Origin: Phytophthora sp. 'mugwort' | Lineage: Eukaryota; Oomycota; Peronosporomycetes; Peronosporales; Peronosporaceae | Assembly: GCA_033558025.1 (NCBI GenBank) | Contig: JAUCEF010000007.1 | Span: 1,054,001 to 1,118,000, forward strand | Length of the DNA stretch: 64,000 nucleotides | Reading direction: 5' to 3' | Shown: one piece after another, positions 11,659 through 23,607 of the stretch | How the letters are laid out: each line of letters opens with the position of its first letter | How positions within the stretch are numbered: position 1 is the first letter of the stretch | Notes under the pieces: model-generated | Database searches by the model: none | Seen by the model: the letters and a program-made list of their open reading frames with translations, nothing else | Told to the model about the DNA's origin: nothing | Made by a program: the position numbers and the translations under genes

Positions 11659-13467
11659 ATGTCGGCCATGAATCTCAGTCGTGAGCAGCAGAATGAGCTC
11701 CTATTCGTGGGGTTCAACCAGGACAGCGGTGCGTCCTCTCAGTGTCCTAAACGATCCTCCAGAATCCATCCTTCTGATCTTCTTTTGCAGGCTGCTTCGC
11801 CTGCGGTACCGACTCGGGATTCAAGATCTTCAACTGCGACCCGTTCAAGGAGACATTCCATCGAGGTGTGTACCCTGCCACAGACCCAGAACAGCTCTAA
11901 GTCGCTCTGAGATGTTCTCACCCCTCGCCGTCTCTTGTGTCTCTGTGCAGACTTTTCCAATGGCGGCATCGGTATCGTGGAGATGCTCTTCCGCTGCAAT
12001 ATCCTGGCCATTGTCGGCGGCGGACGCAATCCGAGATACCCTCCTAACAAGGTGCCGACCGGCTGCTGTCCACGCTAGAGTAGACGTGTGAGCTGACGGC
12101 TACTGTGACTTTTTGTATCACCAGGTGATGATCTGGGACGACCACCAGAGCCGCAACATCGGAGAGCTTAGCTTCCGCAGCGAGGTGAAGGCCGTCAAGC
12201 TGCGTCGCGACCGGTACGACTGCCAACGATGGAATTGGCTGCGGTGTGTGTGTGTGACAATCATGCTCTAACGAGTTTTTGTGTAATGCAGCGTGGTGGT
12301 CGTGCTGCAGAACAAGATCTACGTCTATAATTTTTGTAGGCTGCTGGCGCTGTGTGATTTGCTTGAAATTTTGTCAGCTGTTAACTGTTTTCCTACGTGC
12401 AGCGGACCTGAAGTTGGTTGACCACATTGAGACCATTGCAAACCCCAAGGGTCTGTGTGCGCTATGCCCAAATCCATCCAACACGGTGCTCGCTTGTCCG
12501 GGTGTGACGCGCGGCACTGTCCGCATCGAGCTGTACGACTTGAGGAAGACAACGCTCATCACAGCGCACGAAGCTGAGCTGTCGCAGGTAGGTTTCTTGT
12601 GACGGTCCTCGTACGTGCAGTTGGAGGCATGCAGAAGCTGAGCGTTATGCTTGTAGATTTGCTTAAACCTTGATGGCACGCGTCTGGCGACGGCATCTGA
12701 TAAGGGGACGCTTATCCGTATCTTTGACACCCAGAGCGGTCAGATCACGCAGGAGTTGCGGTGAGTGGTGCACTTAGTCCCGTGAATGATCTGCTTTGCA
12801 AGTCCAACCTTGCTGATCTGGATTTTGTGTGGTTAATATTATAGCCGTGGAGCGGATCGTGCTGAGATCTACAGCATTTGCTTCAGCCCGACAGCTCCTT
12901 TGCTTGCGTGTTCGAGTGACAAGGGTACAGTTCACGTATTCTCGTTGACCGCTGAAGGTTCTGGCCACAGTTTCTCCTCCGACCCTACCACAATGGGAAG
13001 TGTTCCGTCGCAAAGTATGCCGTCGCACTTTTCAGCCGGAAGCGCCCCTCGTAGCGGAGAGGAAGATGGCACCGAGAACTCCAAGTCCAGGTAATTGCTG
13101 CTGTTGAGATTTCATTTTGAAATCTAGAAAAGTCATCTTAATTTTTGTTTTCTGCATAGCTTGTCATTTATGCGGGGACTACTTCCGAAGTATTTCAGCT
13201 CTGAGTGGAGTTTTGCACAATTCCGTGTACCGGAGACCCGAACTATTTGTGCATTTGGCACAGAGAAGAATACTATCGTTGGTACGCGCCACATTATCAG
13301 AGGATCAGAAGGTTTTGTGAGTCATTCATTTACTGACTCGGAGTTAATCCTCTGCGTGATTAGTTGTGGGAGCGGATGGGTCTTTCTACAAAGCAGTCTT
13401 CGATGCAAACGGAGAATGCCAGAACACGTCTTACTCCAAGTTCATTCAGTCCGACGAGGATGAATAG
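11659..13467 (+). CDS. ATG18: PROPPIN WD-repeat protein (ATG18/WIPI family), 10 exons
   Basis: PROPPINs are seven-bladed propellers that bind PI3P and PI(3,5)P2 on autophagic and endosomal membranes. Exons by GT-AG sites and frame: 11659-11728, 11791-11865, 11951-12051, 12125-12213, 12292-12335, 12403-12587, 12657-12760, 12845-13090, 13160-13281, 13364-13467. Together they give 379 aa, the normal family size, and every junction keeps phase. The start [15 protein letters not shown] and the blade motif [11 protein letters not shown] are typical. The lipid-binding FRRG-type motif is LRRG, split over exons 7 and 8, followed by [13 protein letters not shown]. The C-terminal block [20 protein letters not shown] is also diagnostic. 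Introns are 56-85 nt. The gene is convergent with XAP5. Confidence 0.95.
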
Positions 13468-13820
13468 ACGCGCCGATCCTGAAGTTACTCTGCTTTTCTA
13501 ATCAGTCGTCATGAAGGCTACTTGCTATTCTAGCGTGAAAGAGTGGCATGGGGCTACGCGTTCAACAGCGCGCATGCTGTTGACTATGCTTGTATCATCT
13601 TTTATTGCGATTTGCTTTCCGTTGCCAGTTTGATTACACTTTTAGGTTATCAAAATGTGAGTTCGGGTTTTAACATTCATCAGGCATTCAATCAGCGTCT
13701 TGATTTTTGTTCGCATGTTTACTACTTCTACCAGGCACTGCCACGACACGTGCATCTGCATCGACAAGGAGAATAGCGACATAACTAGCAACGCATGGAT
13801 CGATCAATCATTCCTTCGAG
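13468..13820. other. Intergenic space between convergent ATG18 and XAP5
   Basis: About 350 bp of 3' flank shared by two convergent genes. I see no further gene. Confidence 0.6.
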
Positions 13821-15367
13821 TTAGTCACCGTGGATTGTGTACTTGTCGCGAACCACGTGAGGATCATACTGCAAGCACAATTAATTATTGCATCGTCAGT
13901 CTTCTCTGTTCGATCACAACCGAGTCGCAGAGCATTAAAGCGCCCACTTACCACTTCCCACCGACTGGCAGGGAAGATGTGCTTGTTCTTTTCGTACCAA
14001 TGTCGATCAACAACTTTTCCTGGGTGCGACTACAGCAAAAAAGCACGAGAGCAATAAGTTAGACAAGCTCGCGCTAGATTCTTCATGATGAGCCGCTTTT
14101 TTTTGCCTCGTCTTTTTCAACACGTCGGTCCTGCACGAGGCGAACATCGTCGTGTACGTCGAAGTGGAAGAGCGGCCCACTTTTTCCACGGGCTTTGGTC
14201 ACGATCAAATCGTAGAACGAGTAATGCTAAAGACATATCACATGCACATAACAGTTTTTTTTAATATCCCAGCTTCCCAACACCACCACAAAAGTCGCTT
14301 ACGTGAGGAATGATAAGATCCTCCTTAATGTAGATCAGATTCTCGGAGCCAACACCACGCAACTCGGCAAACTCTGATACCAACTGCTGCTTGACCAGTT
14401 CTAAATATTTGCCAATCGTTGTCTTTTTTGGAACCTACTCAGAGCACGCAAAGCGAACCGCGTTGGTAGTTAGCAGCTTCAAATTCGTATACCATCCACT
14501 GTTCCACACGCACCGTGATCTCCCGCCGGTGCCCAGAGCCATCCCAGTAGCTGTAGGTCACTGCAACGCTCTCATCTGTCCACACAAAATAAAAAAACAT
14601 CACAATTAGCAACCTACACAGATAAAATGTACATTCATCCAGCGAGACGTACTTTTAATACGTTCTTGCTCGGCTTCCCACTCCAGACGGAGCCTCTGTC
14701 GTTCGCGCGCTTCGTCCTTCTCCCGTTCTTTGTCCGGCAAGAAATCCGTCTCTACATTCGGATTCTTGATGTTCTTCTTCACGCGCTTAGGCTTCACAAC
14801 ATCCTTCTCTTCAGCGCCACCTTCATCGTCGTCCATATCGAAAGACAGCGGCCCCATCTTCTTGACTTTTCGTTTCTTCTTCTTCTTCGGCTCATTCTGC
14901 TCTTCCTCTGACCTATACCGACAGTACCAATAACCCCACTCCACGAAATTTAATCACTACACATCATCTAGCCTTCGTCACGCTGTAATACGCACTGCAC
15001 GTCAACATGAGAGCTCTTGCGGTTCTGCAGGTCCTCGCGCTTCTTCCGGAACTCCTTAGCTGTCACTAAGCCCACCGTTTGACGCTTCATTCGCGCACAG
15101 AAAAACACATGGAAACTTAGGATGAACGTACAGCCAATTGCCGAGCAACCGTACCTTGAACTCGCTCTCGTCGTCGTCCTGGTGCGACTGGAAATTGGCG
15201 TCGATGCGCGTTCCTCGACGGTTGGTCTTCTCGATTTCCTGGCGCTTGGCCTCGTACTCCTTCTTCTGATCCTCGCGCTTCTTGGCCAGCTGTGCAGCCC
15301 TCGATCCCGCCACGTTGCCCTCCACCGTGTGCGCCCCCGACGATCCGTACCGCTCGATGCCCGTCAT
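13821..15367 (-). CDS. XAP5: XAP5/FAM50 family nuclear protein, 8 exons
   Basis: FAM50/XAP5 proteins are conserved nuclear proteins linked to the spliceosome and chromatin. Exons on the minus strand: 15367-15155, 15084-14982, 14907-14653, 14575-14514, 14434-14303, 14226-14107, 14029-13952, 13868-13821, giving 336 aa (human FAM50A is about 340). The N-terminus is a charged coiled coil ([19 protein letters not shown]). It is followed by a basic run and acidic patch ([12 protein letters not shown]), then the XAP5 domain with [42 protein letters not shown] and [15 protein letters not shown]. The exon 2/3 junction is the least certain. The exon 6 donor must be GC instead of GT (after KDE, at 14107-14106). 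The gene is divergent from AKTIP. Confidence 0.93.
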
Positions 15368-15522
15368 GGTCGCTATGGAGGACGAATACAGTGCAAATGC
15401 CGTCCACTAAGTACGACAACGTATACACTTTCTCTCCTAAATACGAAGCTGAATTGGAAGGAAAGAGAATCCCAATGCTACGGAGACTCAAGGCCTCCTC
15501 GGACGCGTATGTCTCGTCGTTA
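15368..15522. promoter_or_regulatory. Shared divergent promoter of XAP5 and AKTIP-like gene
   Basis: Only about 155 bp separate the two start codons, so the genes must share a bidirectional promoter. If the AKTIP-like gene starts at the upstream in-frame ATG (15475), the space shrinks to 107 bp. No TATA box is evident. Confidence 0.6.
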
Positions 15523-16668
15523 ATGGAGCCACCCAGCGGTGTCTAGCAACTATTTAACGTAAGACATTGAAGGACATCGTCATAACTTTTTGGTATGCCT
15601 GCTCTATTAAAATCGCAGCTCGCAGCCGTCAACGACCGCGACGTCGGACGATGCACAGCCTCCTAGCGAACAGAGCGGCAGCGAGGGCCCCATGTCATCG
15701 CTGCAGAAGTACCGGTCACAGACAATGAAGGACTATGGCCTCATGATCGAGTACAAGCACTTACGTCAGCACGTGCCCAGCGGCATTTACGTACTGCCGA
15801 GCTTCGACCACTCGCGCATCTGGTACGGGACCATCTTCATCCACGCCGGACTTTATCGCAATGGCGTTTTCAAGTTCACCATCTTCTTACCGGAGAGGTA
15901 AACGGAGCAGTTGATGTTGGAACGGAGTTTGTTGGTGGCTGGGGAAGGAGTGACTGACGGGGTCTTGCTTTGCTGTAGCTACAATGGACCGGGGACGTAT
16001 CCACGCATCGTGTTCAACACCAGCATTTTCCACCCATACGTGTACGAGGACACGAAGGAGCTGGATCTGAAGCCTAAATTCCCGGAATGGGACCCCGAGC
16101 TGCACTACATGGTGGCAGTGCTCACCTACCTTAAAGGTATCTTCTACATGAAGGACTTCCCTGATGCGCTTCAGGTTGCCAACGGCGTCGCGCTAGATAT
16201 GTACGTCAGCGAATTGTTTGAAGTATATGGATGGCTGGTGTACTGATGCTGCATATGCAGGTTCCGTCACGACCCCGAGAATTATGTGAATAAGGTGGAG
16301 GAATGTGTGGACGAATCACTCACGAACGTGTACAACAACGAGCACGGCTCCACGATCCGTTTCACCAAACACAACCCTGCCCACGACAATCTGCGGCAAG
16401 AGCTCTTTGCGCAGCTAGATGCAACTCCGGTAGGTTTTACCTTGTACAGCTGGGTTCTCTCGAGTCCTTAAAACCAAACTAATTGCCCATATCTTCTGTG
16501 CCAATGCAGACAGCAACTCAGCAAACATTAGAGGAGAAGATGGCCGCCCCAGCTTCGACACGATCGCTGTCTATCGTAACGGCGGCCGCAGCGGAGGGTG
16601 CTTCCGGACAAGCCACTGCCGCTGCAGCACCCGCAGATGAGCCGATGACAGACTCGTTTGAGGAGTAA
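15523..16668 (+). CDS. AKTIP: AKTIP/FTS-like ubiquitin E2 variant, 5 exons
   Basis: AKTIP (FTS) is an inactive E2-fold protein that links Hook adaptors to dynein in endosome transport. Exons: 15523-15540, 15626-15897, 15979-16200, 16261-16429, 16510-16668, giving 279 aa with all junctions in phase. The E2 fold is clear: the N-terminal helix (KDYGLMIEYKHL), GIYVLPSFDHSRIWYGTIF, the GLYRNGVFKFTIFLPE strand pair, YPRIVFNTSIFHPYV and LKGIFYMKDF. Where active E2s have the catalytic Cys after the HPN motif, this protein reads HPYVYEDTKELDL and has no Cys, as in AKTIP. The C-terminal tail is Ala/Ser-rich and acidic. An upstream ATG at 15475 would add 16 residues. Confidence 0.9.
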
Positions 16669-16915
16669 TAGGGACGTGTCTTGTGTAGGAGGAAATTCAG
16701 TCACTCCTTTGTCATAACTTCCTTTGTTCATCACTCAACCACATTGAAGCATGCAATCTTAACAGAAATCACACGGTCTCAATTGTAGTGCCAACATTTT
16801 CGCCTTTATGTAGCAATGACGCGGACATTGGAGTCAAAACTTCAAACCAAGTTGCCCAATAAGGGTACATTTAAAAAGGAAACTTCCCTATTCGTGATTT
16901 TGCTGCGCTCAAGCG

Positions 16916-18323
16916 ATGCCCGCAGCGATGGCGAGCGACGCCGGTCTGGGCTCCAAGGAGGACGACGCGCGGCTGAACGAGCGCATCTTCAAGGCGCGCT
17001 CGGAGCTCTCAGAGTTGCACAAGATCATGGCCAAGGACGACCGCGACCACCTGTTCCACGGGAGTGAAGGTCCCGCCTCGCGTACTCGAAGTCGCACAAC
17101 GGGCAGCGGCTCCAACGCGCAGCAGGACGCTAAGCGGCCAACACCTCTGGACGTGAGTTACCACATGCCACAGCCGCTTCGCACCGCGTCAGGCGAACGG
17201 CTTATGCAGCTGTCACGCACGGAAGAGGCCGTACGCTCGGACCGCATGAGACTAGCGGAGCTCTCGGACGAGCAACACAAGTGGCCGACCGTTGAGAAGG
17301 AGGTAGCGCCAGCAGCAGCAGCTCCGCGCTCGGGCAGAGAAAGGATGAGCCCACGAGACAGAGTACGAGCTAACACGACGCCGCGTCGCACTACAGCCAA
17401 GGATCTCCGAGACTATTCTACGGACTATGTGCAACAGGCGCTTAATTTTGACAACGTCATGGACGATGACGAAGAGACAGCTGCGTCACCAACACCACCA
17501 GGACCTGGCGGTATCAAGAGACATGGGGAAGTTGTGGGACGAGATTTTGATCACGAACTTGCAGGAGAATATGGCGGAGCGAGGACGCACCAGGATCTAC
17601 ACACGTACGTGCGGCAGATGGAGGAGACTATCGCGCAACTTGTGCAGCAGAAGGACGAGCTGCTGAGAAACCAGGCAGAGTTCGATAAGCAGGCGAGCGG
17701 CATTTTCCCGTCGCTCGAGAATCTAAATCACCAGCTTTCACAGATCGTACAGGGCAAGCTACTGCAGTCGGGCCAGTCGCAGAATAATGACGACGTTGCT
17801 ACTTTGCAGGAAGACATGCTGGACGAGCTGCGGGTTCAACGAGAGCAGTTGAGCGAGCTTGAGGCTGATAGCAAGCGCCGAAAATACGACGCAGAGTTGC
17901 AGGAACAGGGCCGCGCCATTGAGATCTCGCAGATTAAGGCGGACATTATAAGCGTCGTGGCGAGTGGGAAAATGCGCGACGAGCGCACTGAGTTGATGGC
18001 CGATACAGTAAAAAAGCTCCAACAAGAGCTGCAAGAGGCGGTAAAGAATATGGTGCAACGCTACCAGTCGCTGGACAAGCGGATTAACCAACTCCAGACA
18101 CCTATGACGCAGCCCCGACTCGTGGTACGTTCCGGGCTGGCATCTTTGCATTCTTGCTTCGGCAACTGACTAGTATTTGCATTGATAGGGCCGCAAGTCA
18201 CAACGGAGTACGTTGTTTTTCATCATCGCAGCGTTGCTAGGGTTCATTTCCGTATCACTCGGCTTCCTCATCATGAACAGCGGAGATTGCGGGGTGATGG
18301 AGCGGTGCCACCCGCTCGTATAG
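16916..18323 (+). CDS. Coiled-coil protein with C-terminal membrane anchor
   Basis: Two exons (16916-18124 and 18189-18323) encode 447 aa. A second ATG at 16928 is possible. Residues 20-50 and about 230-400 are strongly heptad-rich (for example ERIFKARSELSELHKIMA and LREQLSELEAD-type text), separated by a Ser/Pro/Arg-rich low-complexity region. The second exon adds one hydrophobic segment (LFFIIAALLGFISVSLGFLI) followed by a short Cys-containing tail, so the protein is probably tail-anchored or a single-pass type with the coiled coil in the cytosol. This layout resembles golgin/SNARE-like tethers, but no family signature was recognised. The exon 2 membrane segment would be missed if the gene were called as a single exon. 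Confidence 0.85.
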
Positions 18324-18516
18324 TGCTTTCATCCGAATTCTACGTTCCTCGTTTTTATCGAGCTGACCAAGTAGATGGCTTCATCATTGATTTTTGCTTA
18401 CACATTCGTTTGTCATTAAAGGTGCTATTGTGCGTGTCAATGCAGTTAAACTGCGTCATACCCCTCTAGCCTTGACGTAAGGCGACGAAGCTTAACGTCA
18501 CAGCTAATAAAGATCT
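18324..18516. other. Short convergent intergenic space
   Basis: About 190 bp separate the stop codons of two convergent genes. I see nothing else in it. Confidence 0.6.
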
Positions 18517-20123
18517 CTAGCCCTGCTTCACCCTGAAGATGCGAATGCCTAGAATGGTGGCGAGCTCCGTAGAGACGAAGTAGATCATGTGCACATACGC
18601 CGACAGGGAGATCACGAAGAAAAGCTCCACCACGGAGCTTTCACGACCCTGCATAATGATGTACAAGATAGAATTAAAATGAGCAACCTCACCCATTATA
18701 AATGTTAATTAAACCTGTGGCAAACTTACCCAAGGCACAATACCAGCCACTAGCAGGAAGGAAGCAACAAGCTGGACCAAGAAGGTCTTACGCAGCAGCC
18801 AGAACGGTTCTTCACACATGTGGGACAGCATCATGTGCATCACCATCTGCAGTAAAAACATCACGACTATTAACTTCTTCAACAAAACTCATCCAAGGAT
18901 ATTCATACCTTTGCGAATACGAGCCCGACAGTCCAGATGAGGAGGCGTGGGTGGTCGGTAAACACATCAGACGGCGACCAAAGCACCCAAAGCGCAGACA
19001 GGAAAACGAGCGCGATGAAGGGCGTGATGCCAAACAGTGCCGCAGCACCGTCTTTCGCCTTGCTCTTCATGGAGCGGATCGCGATCACCGCTGCATAGCA
19101 AGAACCACAAACAGTCAGTGCCTTTGCATAAAGTCAATCGAGTCTACACAAATACTGAAACCTCACCGCTGAAAAGGCACTGGCCAAGTGCACTAATGAT
19201 CGTGATCAGGACGAATACGTGGTTGTTGTTCAGCTGGGGAAAGAATATGTTCGGCTGCGTCCACACTGTGGGTCCGACGATAGCCGTGCCAATATAGATC
19301 GAGTACATAATCAGCAAGCCCTCATTGGGTCCGTTAATAATCGGAAGCGCCAGCGTGCCGGTGTAATACTCCTCCCACGTCGCCATAAAGAACACCATAG
19401 CCGGCGCGAGGAAAATCAGCAGCGACTAGTGAAATCCACACCGAAATCAAATCGTGAGCCACCACCACACCTCTATCTATCAGCACCCCTCAACGAGTCC
19501 ACAACGCACCCAATATGTCGGTCCAAGCATAACTGTCGATGCAAAAGTACACGCACTGACAACCACATTAAGTGCATCGCAGCCGTGGTCGAATAGCAGA
19601 CCGAGCGGCGACGAGTTGCCCGTTTTGCGAGCCTGTTTGCCGTCCGCCACGTCCAAGATCTGGTAGAACAGTAGTGAGAAGCCCGCATTAGCGTAGACCC
19701 ATCGCGGCGCTTCTTCCACCATATTCGGCGAGTACCTATACATCAGCAAACAATGACAGCTCAGTCAGTCGTACGTCCTCACTAACGCGCATCATGCAGC
19801 CCTCACCAAAGCATGATAACGTGCGACAGGATCACAAGCGACAGCGCCCCGATGGTGATGGCATTGGGCGCCAGTCGCGGCGATAGGACGTTGTCCACCA
19901 GCCACTGGGCCAGCGGAGAGATCACGTTGTTGTACAGGAGCGACGCGTCGCTCCCGCTGTAGCGATAGGCAAGGATATGCTTCACACCATCCTCCGTCAC
20001 GTAGTGGTAGGCCTGTGGCTTGGTTTCTGGCTCTGGTTGGGGAATTGGCGCCTCGCTGCCAACTTCGGCAGGGGCGGAAGACGCAGCAGCAGCTGCAGCG
20101 GCGGCGGACCTCGTGAGCACCAT
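18517..20123 (-). CDS. CDP-alcohol phosphotransferase, choline/ethanolamine type, 6 exons
   Basis: Enzymes of this type transfer phosphocholine or phosphoethanolamine from the CDP-alcohol to diacylglycerol in the ER (last Kennedy-pathway step). Exons on minus: 20123-19807, 19735-19510, 19425-19167, 19090-18909, 18846-18730, 18648-18517, giving 410 aa in phase, the usual family length. The catalytic motif is complete: DVADGKQARKTGNSSPLG followed by LLFDHGCD, i.e. DGxxAR(x8)Gx3Dx3D. An Ala-rich tail precedes the YHYVTEDGVKHILAYRYSG start that is typical of CPT/EPT enzymes. About eight to ten membrane helices follow. Substrate (choline or ethanolamine) cannot be told by eye. Start codons of this gene and its divergent neighbour lie only about 45 bp apart. 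Confidence 0.93.
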
Positions 20124-20167
20124 CCTTTGGGCTAGCGCGTATCTTGAGTTGTGTATGCCGCCGAGAA

Positions 20168-22178
20168 ATGGCTACCTTGTCTTTCTGGGCGCCAGCGAAT
20201 TCGTTAAAGTTCGACTCGTTGTGTCTTTTGGTGACAAGCAATGTGATGGCTGAGTTCGTGGTAATGCCACCGAATGGCTATCACTTCATAATACTGTGTT
20301 CAAATAGTGTGGTGGTTGATCTTGAAGCGACGCGTCTTATACGTTGGAGGGTCTTAATGTGCGGCGCGAATGACGCGGTGTGTCTTCATGGCGACTGTGT
20401 CGTGGAAGCACTGGGCGGAGCGGCATATGAACGTTGCCGCTGCTATGCCATGTATTCTGGATCGCAGTGCAGTTTCCGAGAGGGGTTGCTGTACTGGGAG
20501 CTGCCTGTGGCGTGCGCGTTAATGCTCATCCTGCTGGTCATCGGCATCCTCGTCACTGCCAAGACCCTTGCGTGGCTGCGCTTCTCACATGCCGAGCAAG
20601 ACGCGTTCGCGTTCCCGAGGAAGTGGGAAAGTTTACCAGGACTATCGTTTGGGGTTCAGTTACTGCGTGGCAAGTGGACTGGGCCAATTCACAAGGGACT
20701 ACCGACCAAACCGACCAGGCGCTACATTGTAGAGAACACTCTCATCTTCCTTGTGGTCTTTTTGGAGTTCTTGCCGTGGGTGCAAATGGTAGCGTTGTCG
20801 TTTTTACCTGTGGTACCGTGGCCAAACGCGAGTCGAGGAATAGCCGAAATACTGTGCTTTTCGCTGCTGTACCCGCTGTGGAGTCACCTTGAGCCCAGTC
20901 AATTTCCGAGGTTCATGCTTTATCTATCGTTGGGGTTTGTGCCTGGAATTTTGTTGATTGCGTGCTTTGCCGGTGCGAAGAGGTTCCCGCTGTTTAAGCC
21001 GCAGCCGAAGAACTCGCCCGCTGAAGACCTATGCACGCTTATGCTACGTCTGTACAGTGAATGGCTCAGTTTGCAGATAATGATAGGGTTGTTGCTGCCT
21101 TTGGAGTGTGTTGTCATTGGATATAGCAAAGTTGAAGGCTCGGGAATGACGCTACCTAGTTTGAATGGTTCATGTTTCACACTTTCACAGGGCGGGATGG
21201 TTCTGGCAGGAACCTTCATGTTTGTTGTATTCTTCGTCATAACTTCTGTCATCGTGATTCAGCTAAATTGTGAGTCCTCTCCGCCGATGCCAACACTTTG
21301 GACACACGTGCGATATACGCGAGTTGTGCACGTTCTAAAAGCGCCGCTCGCAATGGTATCAGATGGATGGCGAATAGAACCGCTATGAATGGCCAGTTTT
21401 TGACGTACGCTCTGTACGTATTGCTCTACAGAGTGTCGTGGGCTCGATCAATGCCAATGCGCTGTTGCTTTGCTCTACCTGCATGTCGATATCGTGAGTA
21501 TCCTGGAATTCTGGTGCGAGACTGCGAGGTAATGTAACTAGTTATGCGGCATATAGACTGCTTCTAGGTGTCATGAACGCGACGATGAAGCCCTGTGTGC
21601 TTTCGCTGGTGTGTAAGGATGGATACGTTGATAATGATTTCTGCTTCAATACTAATTTCTACCGCATTTGTGTGCTGTTGACCAGGTCAATGGAATCCGC
21701 TTGGCTGGCTCCGTAATGACATTTTGGACCAGCTTCCTTGCACTAGTTACCTCGATCATAGACGACCCTAGCACAACGATCGTGTTTGAGGTACGGGCAC
21801 TGGATATTTGAACGCATCTACTCCGAAGAGTATCCTCATCTCGTTTAAGTTGCGCAGATTTGGTCTCTGGGAGCTGTCGCGATCTCAGCAATTTCCCTTC
21901 CCGGTTTATTTCTATACCATACCGAGAATTTCTGGCACCAGCTTGCCTCGACTGCGAACGAGACCGGCTCCTCGTCTCGCACATCGGATGCCAAAAGCGC
22001 AAAGGTGGCCGACAGCACACACCCTGCTCCAGCTAAAACACGAACGGGGAAAGTGGCTTCCGTCGGCTTCCGTACGGGGCTCCCCAAACTTATTCCCGGT
22101 CGGCGATCTAGCGCGGCGGAGAAGATGCGGAGTCGGTCAAAGCGCGGAAGGCTGACAACTGCACCAGGGATCAACTGA
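20168..22178 (+). CDS. EGF-like multi-pass membrane protein (oomycete-type, function unknown)
   Basis: The main exon reads from 20168 (alternative ATGs 20246 and 20354) to about 21307. It has a cysteine-rich EGF-like module (CGANDAVCLHGDC, then RCRCYAMYSGSQC) followed at once by a membrane helix (LPVACALMLILLVIGILV) and at least five more. Later exons read by frame and splice sites are about 21397-21528, 21561-21611, 21687-21788 and 21858-22178. The last exon has a further helix and a basic Ser/Arg-rich cytosolic tail. The first splice (donor about 21308, acceptor 21396) is the weakest. I do not recognise the family. The layout suggests a cell-surface receptor or sensor with the EGF-like module outside. 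It is convergent with the next gene, with stop codons about 15 bp apart. Confidence 0.7.
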
Positions 22179-22193
22179 ATAGCCAGACACGTG

Positions 22194-23400
22194 CTATGTT
22201 ATAATCAACCGAAGCTTGTCCAGCGATAGCGTTAACTCGGCAGCTCCTAGTAGGAGTCCAACGGCCAGCGACATCGCCCCCGTTGCGAGGAAGGCTTGAT
22301 GTTTCTTGGCTACAGCTTCAACCACCTCAACCCACAATTCCGTTGACTGGTCCCTTTCTGCAGTAGTAGACAGGGGCAGTGTCAAAGACTGTCAGAACAA
22401 GGGACGGCGGTCTGATTACATACATCATGTTCGAGCCTCTGAACATGTCGCGCACATTGGAAGTCCGACGTCGCGTCCTACATGTATACGAAAGTAAGGT
22501 TACATGTATTCTCCATTATTGCCAGTCTTTCTTCACGTTGGCCTAACCCTGTAGTCTCTCTTCACGTTGGCGGAGGCGTAAGCGCTGTCGGCTATCGCGG
22601 TCATAAAGGCAAGGCCGTTTTCCTTCGTGGCGGGTAAAAATGTACGTGACAGTGGAGCCCATCTCATGCTACATGTACAGTAGTAAGCCGTGTTTTTGCG
22701 AAAGACTTAAGAATGACACATTTTGGCAGTGAGTAAACGACCGGCATCATCAGCGGCGCTGTCCCAAGCTGATACAGCTGCGGCAATCAAAGTCACAACC
22801 GGGAAACTGGATGTACTGTACATGTACAATGTGTCTGCAGACACAGTAATAGCAGGAGGCATTGTGGCGAAGATTTCGTAAAACTGCAGCAGGACGCTTT
22901 TGTTCACTTCAATCCACTTGGCGACTTGCCATTGGGCGGGGAAACTAGAAGGGGCATTGACATACCTCGCGGGGCTCAAGAACAAGTCGCCACCGCCGCG
23001 CCCAACACTGGAGTTGCTGCGGTCAGGGGCTTCACCGATTGTGGGACGCAGAATTTGGAGAAACACATGGGCCATCATCAAATCTGCACTCGCAAATGTG
23101 GAGCCAGATTGCACTTTGTTACAGTATTAGGCGAAATCATCAAATTGGAGCTGATAACTGCTTTAATGGTTAATTTCTTACACGTAGCCCGGTGTTGTTT
23201 CGAAGGCAACTTTCAGCTTAACACGTACCTTGGTTGGCCGCAGGGGCGTTGCTCTTCCCTGGTATTTATCGAAGCCGTAGCCGCAGAAACAAATCTGAAT
23301 ACCTGCGGTGAAGCCAGTGAGCTGACCACACGAGCGATATACACTAGCAACACCACCAGTATCTGGTGGAAGCCCCCAAGAACTTCAGCTCATTCGTTAC
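22194..23400 (-). CDS. Probable membrane protein gene, exon structure incomplete
   Basis: The last exon (22388-22194) is open and has a clear membrane helix (LAVGLLLGAAELTLSL). A long exon (about 23130-22710) reads AQWQVAKWIEVNKSVLLQFY and a hydrophobic segment. A further exon near 23380-23230 reads CGQLTGFTAGIQICFCGYGF, Cys-rich and EGF-like. The stretch 22700-22400 has coding-like frames whose junctions I could not fix. The convergent stop 15 bp from the neighbouring gene's stop supports a real gene. It may be a distant relative of the EGF-like membrane protein next to it. The start codon was not identified. Confidence 0.45.
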
Positions 23401-23607
23401 CAAGTGCTCCATCTTTTTTCTTATCCGATATAGGGATCTTCTGAATCCTTGTATTGTTTATTCATCCCTATTTAATAATTCCAAAGTTCTTAGTCGGACC
23501 AAGTAGAGAAGTCTAAACCACTGCACAACACCCTGATTTACCTCTAAATAGTGCCTCGCTTGTCTCCGAATTGCCTCGTTCCCAGCCTTACGATTTTACC
23601 GTGTCCT

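Noticed and set aside
15122..15523. 133-codon plus frame with hydrophobic text across the XAP5 first exon
   Set aside because: It is antisense to a well-supported exon and ends in the divergent promoter. Leu/Val richness is what antisense of a charged coiled coil gives.
19219..19596. 125-codon plus frame within the choline/ethanolamine phosphotransferase gene
   Set aside because: It spans exons and an intron of the real minus-strand gene and shows no domain.
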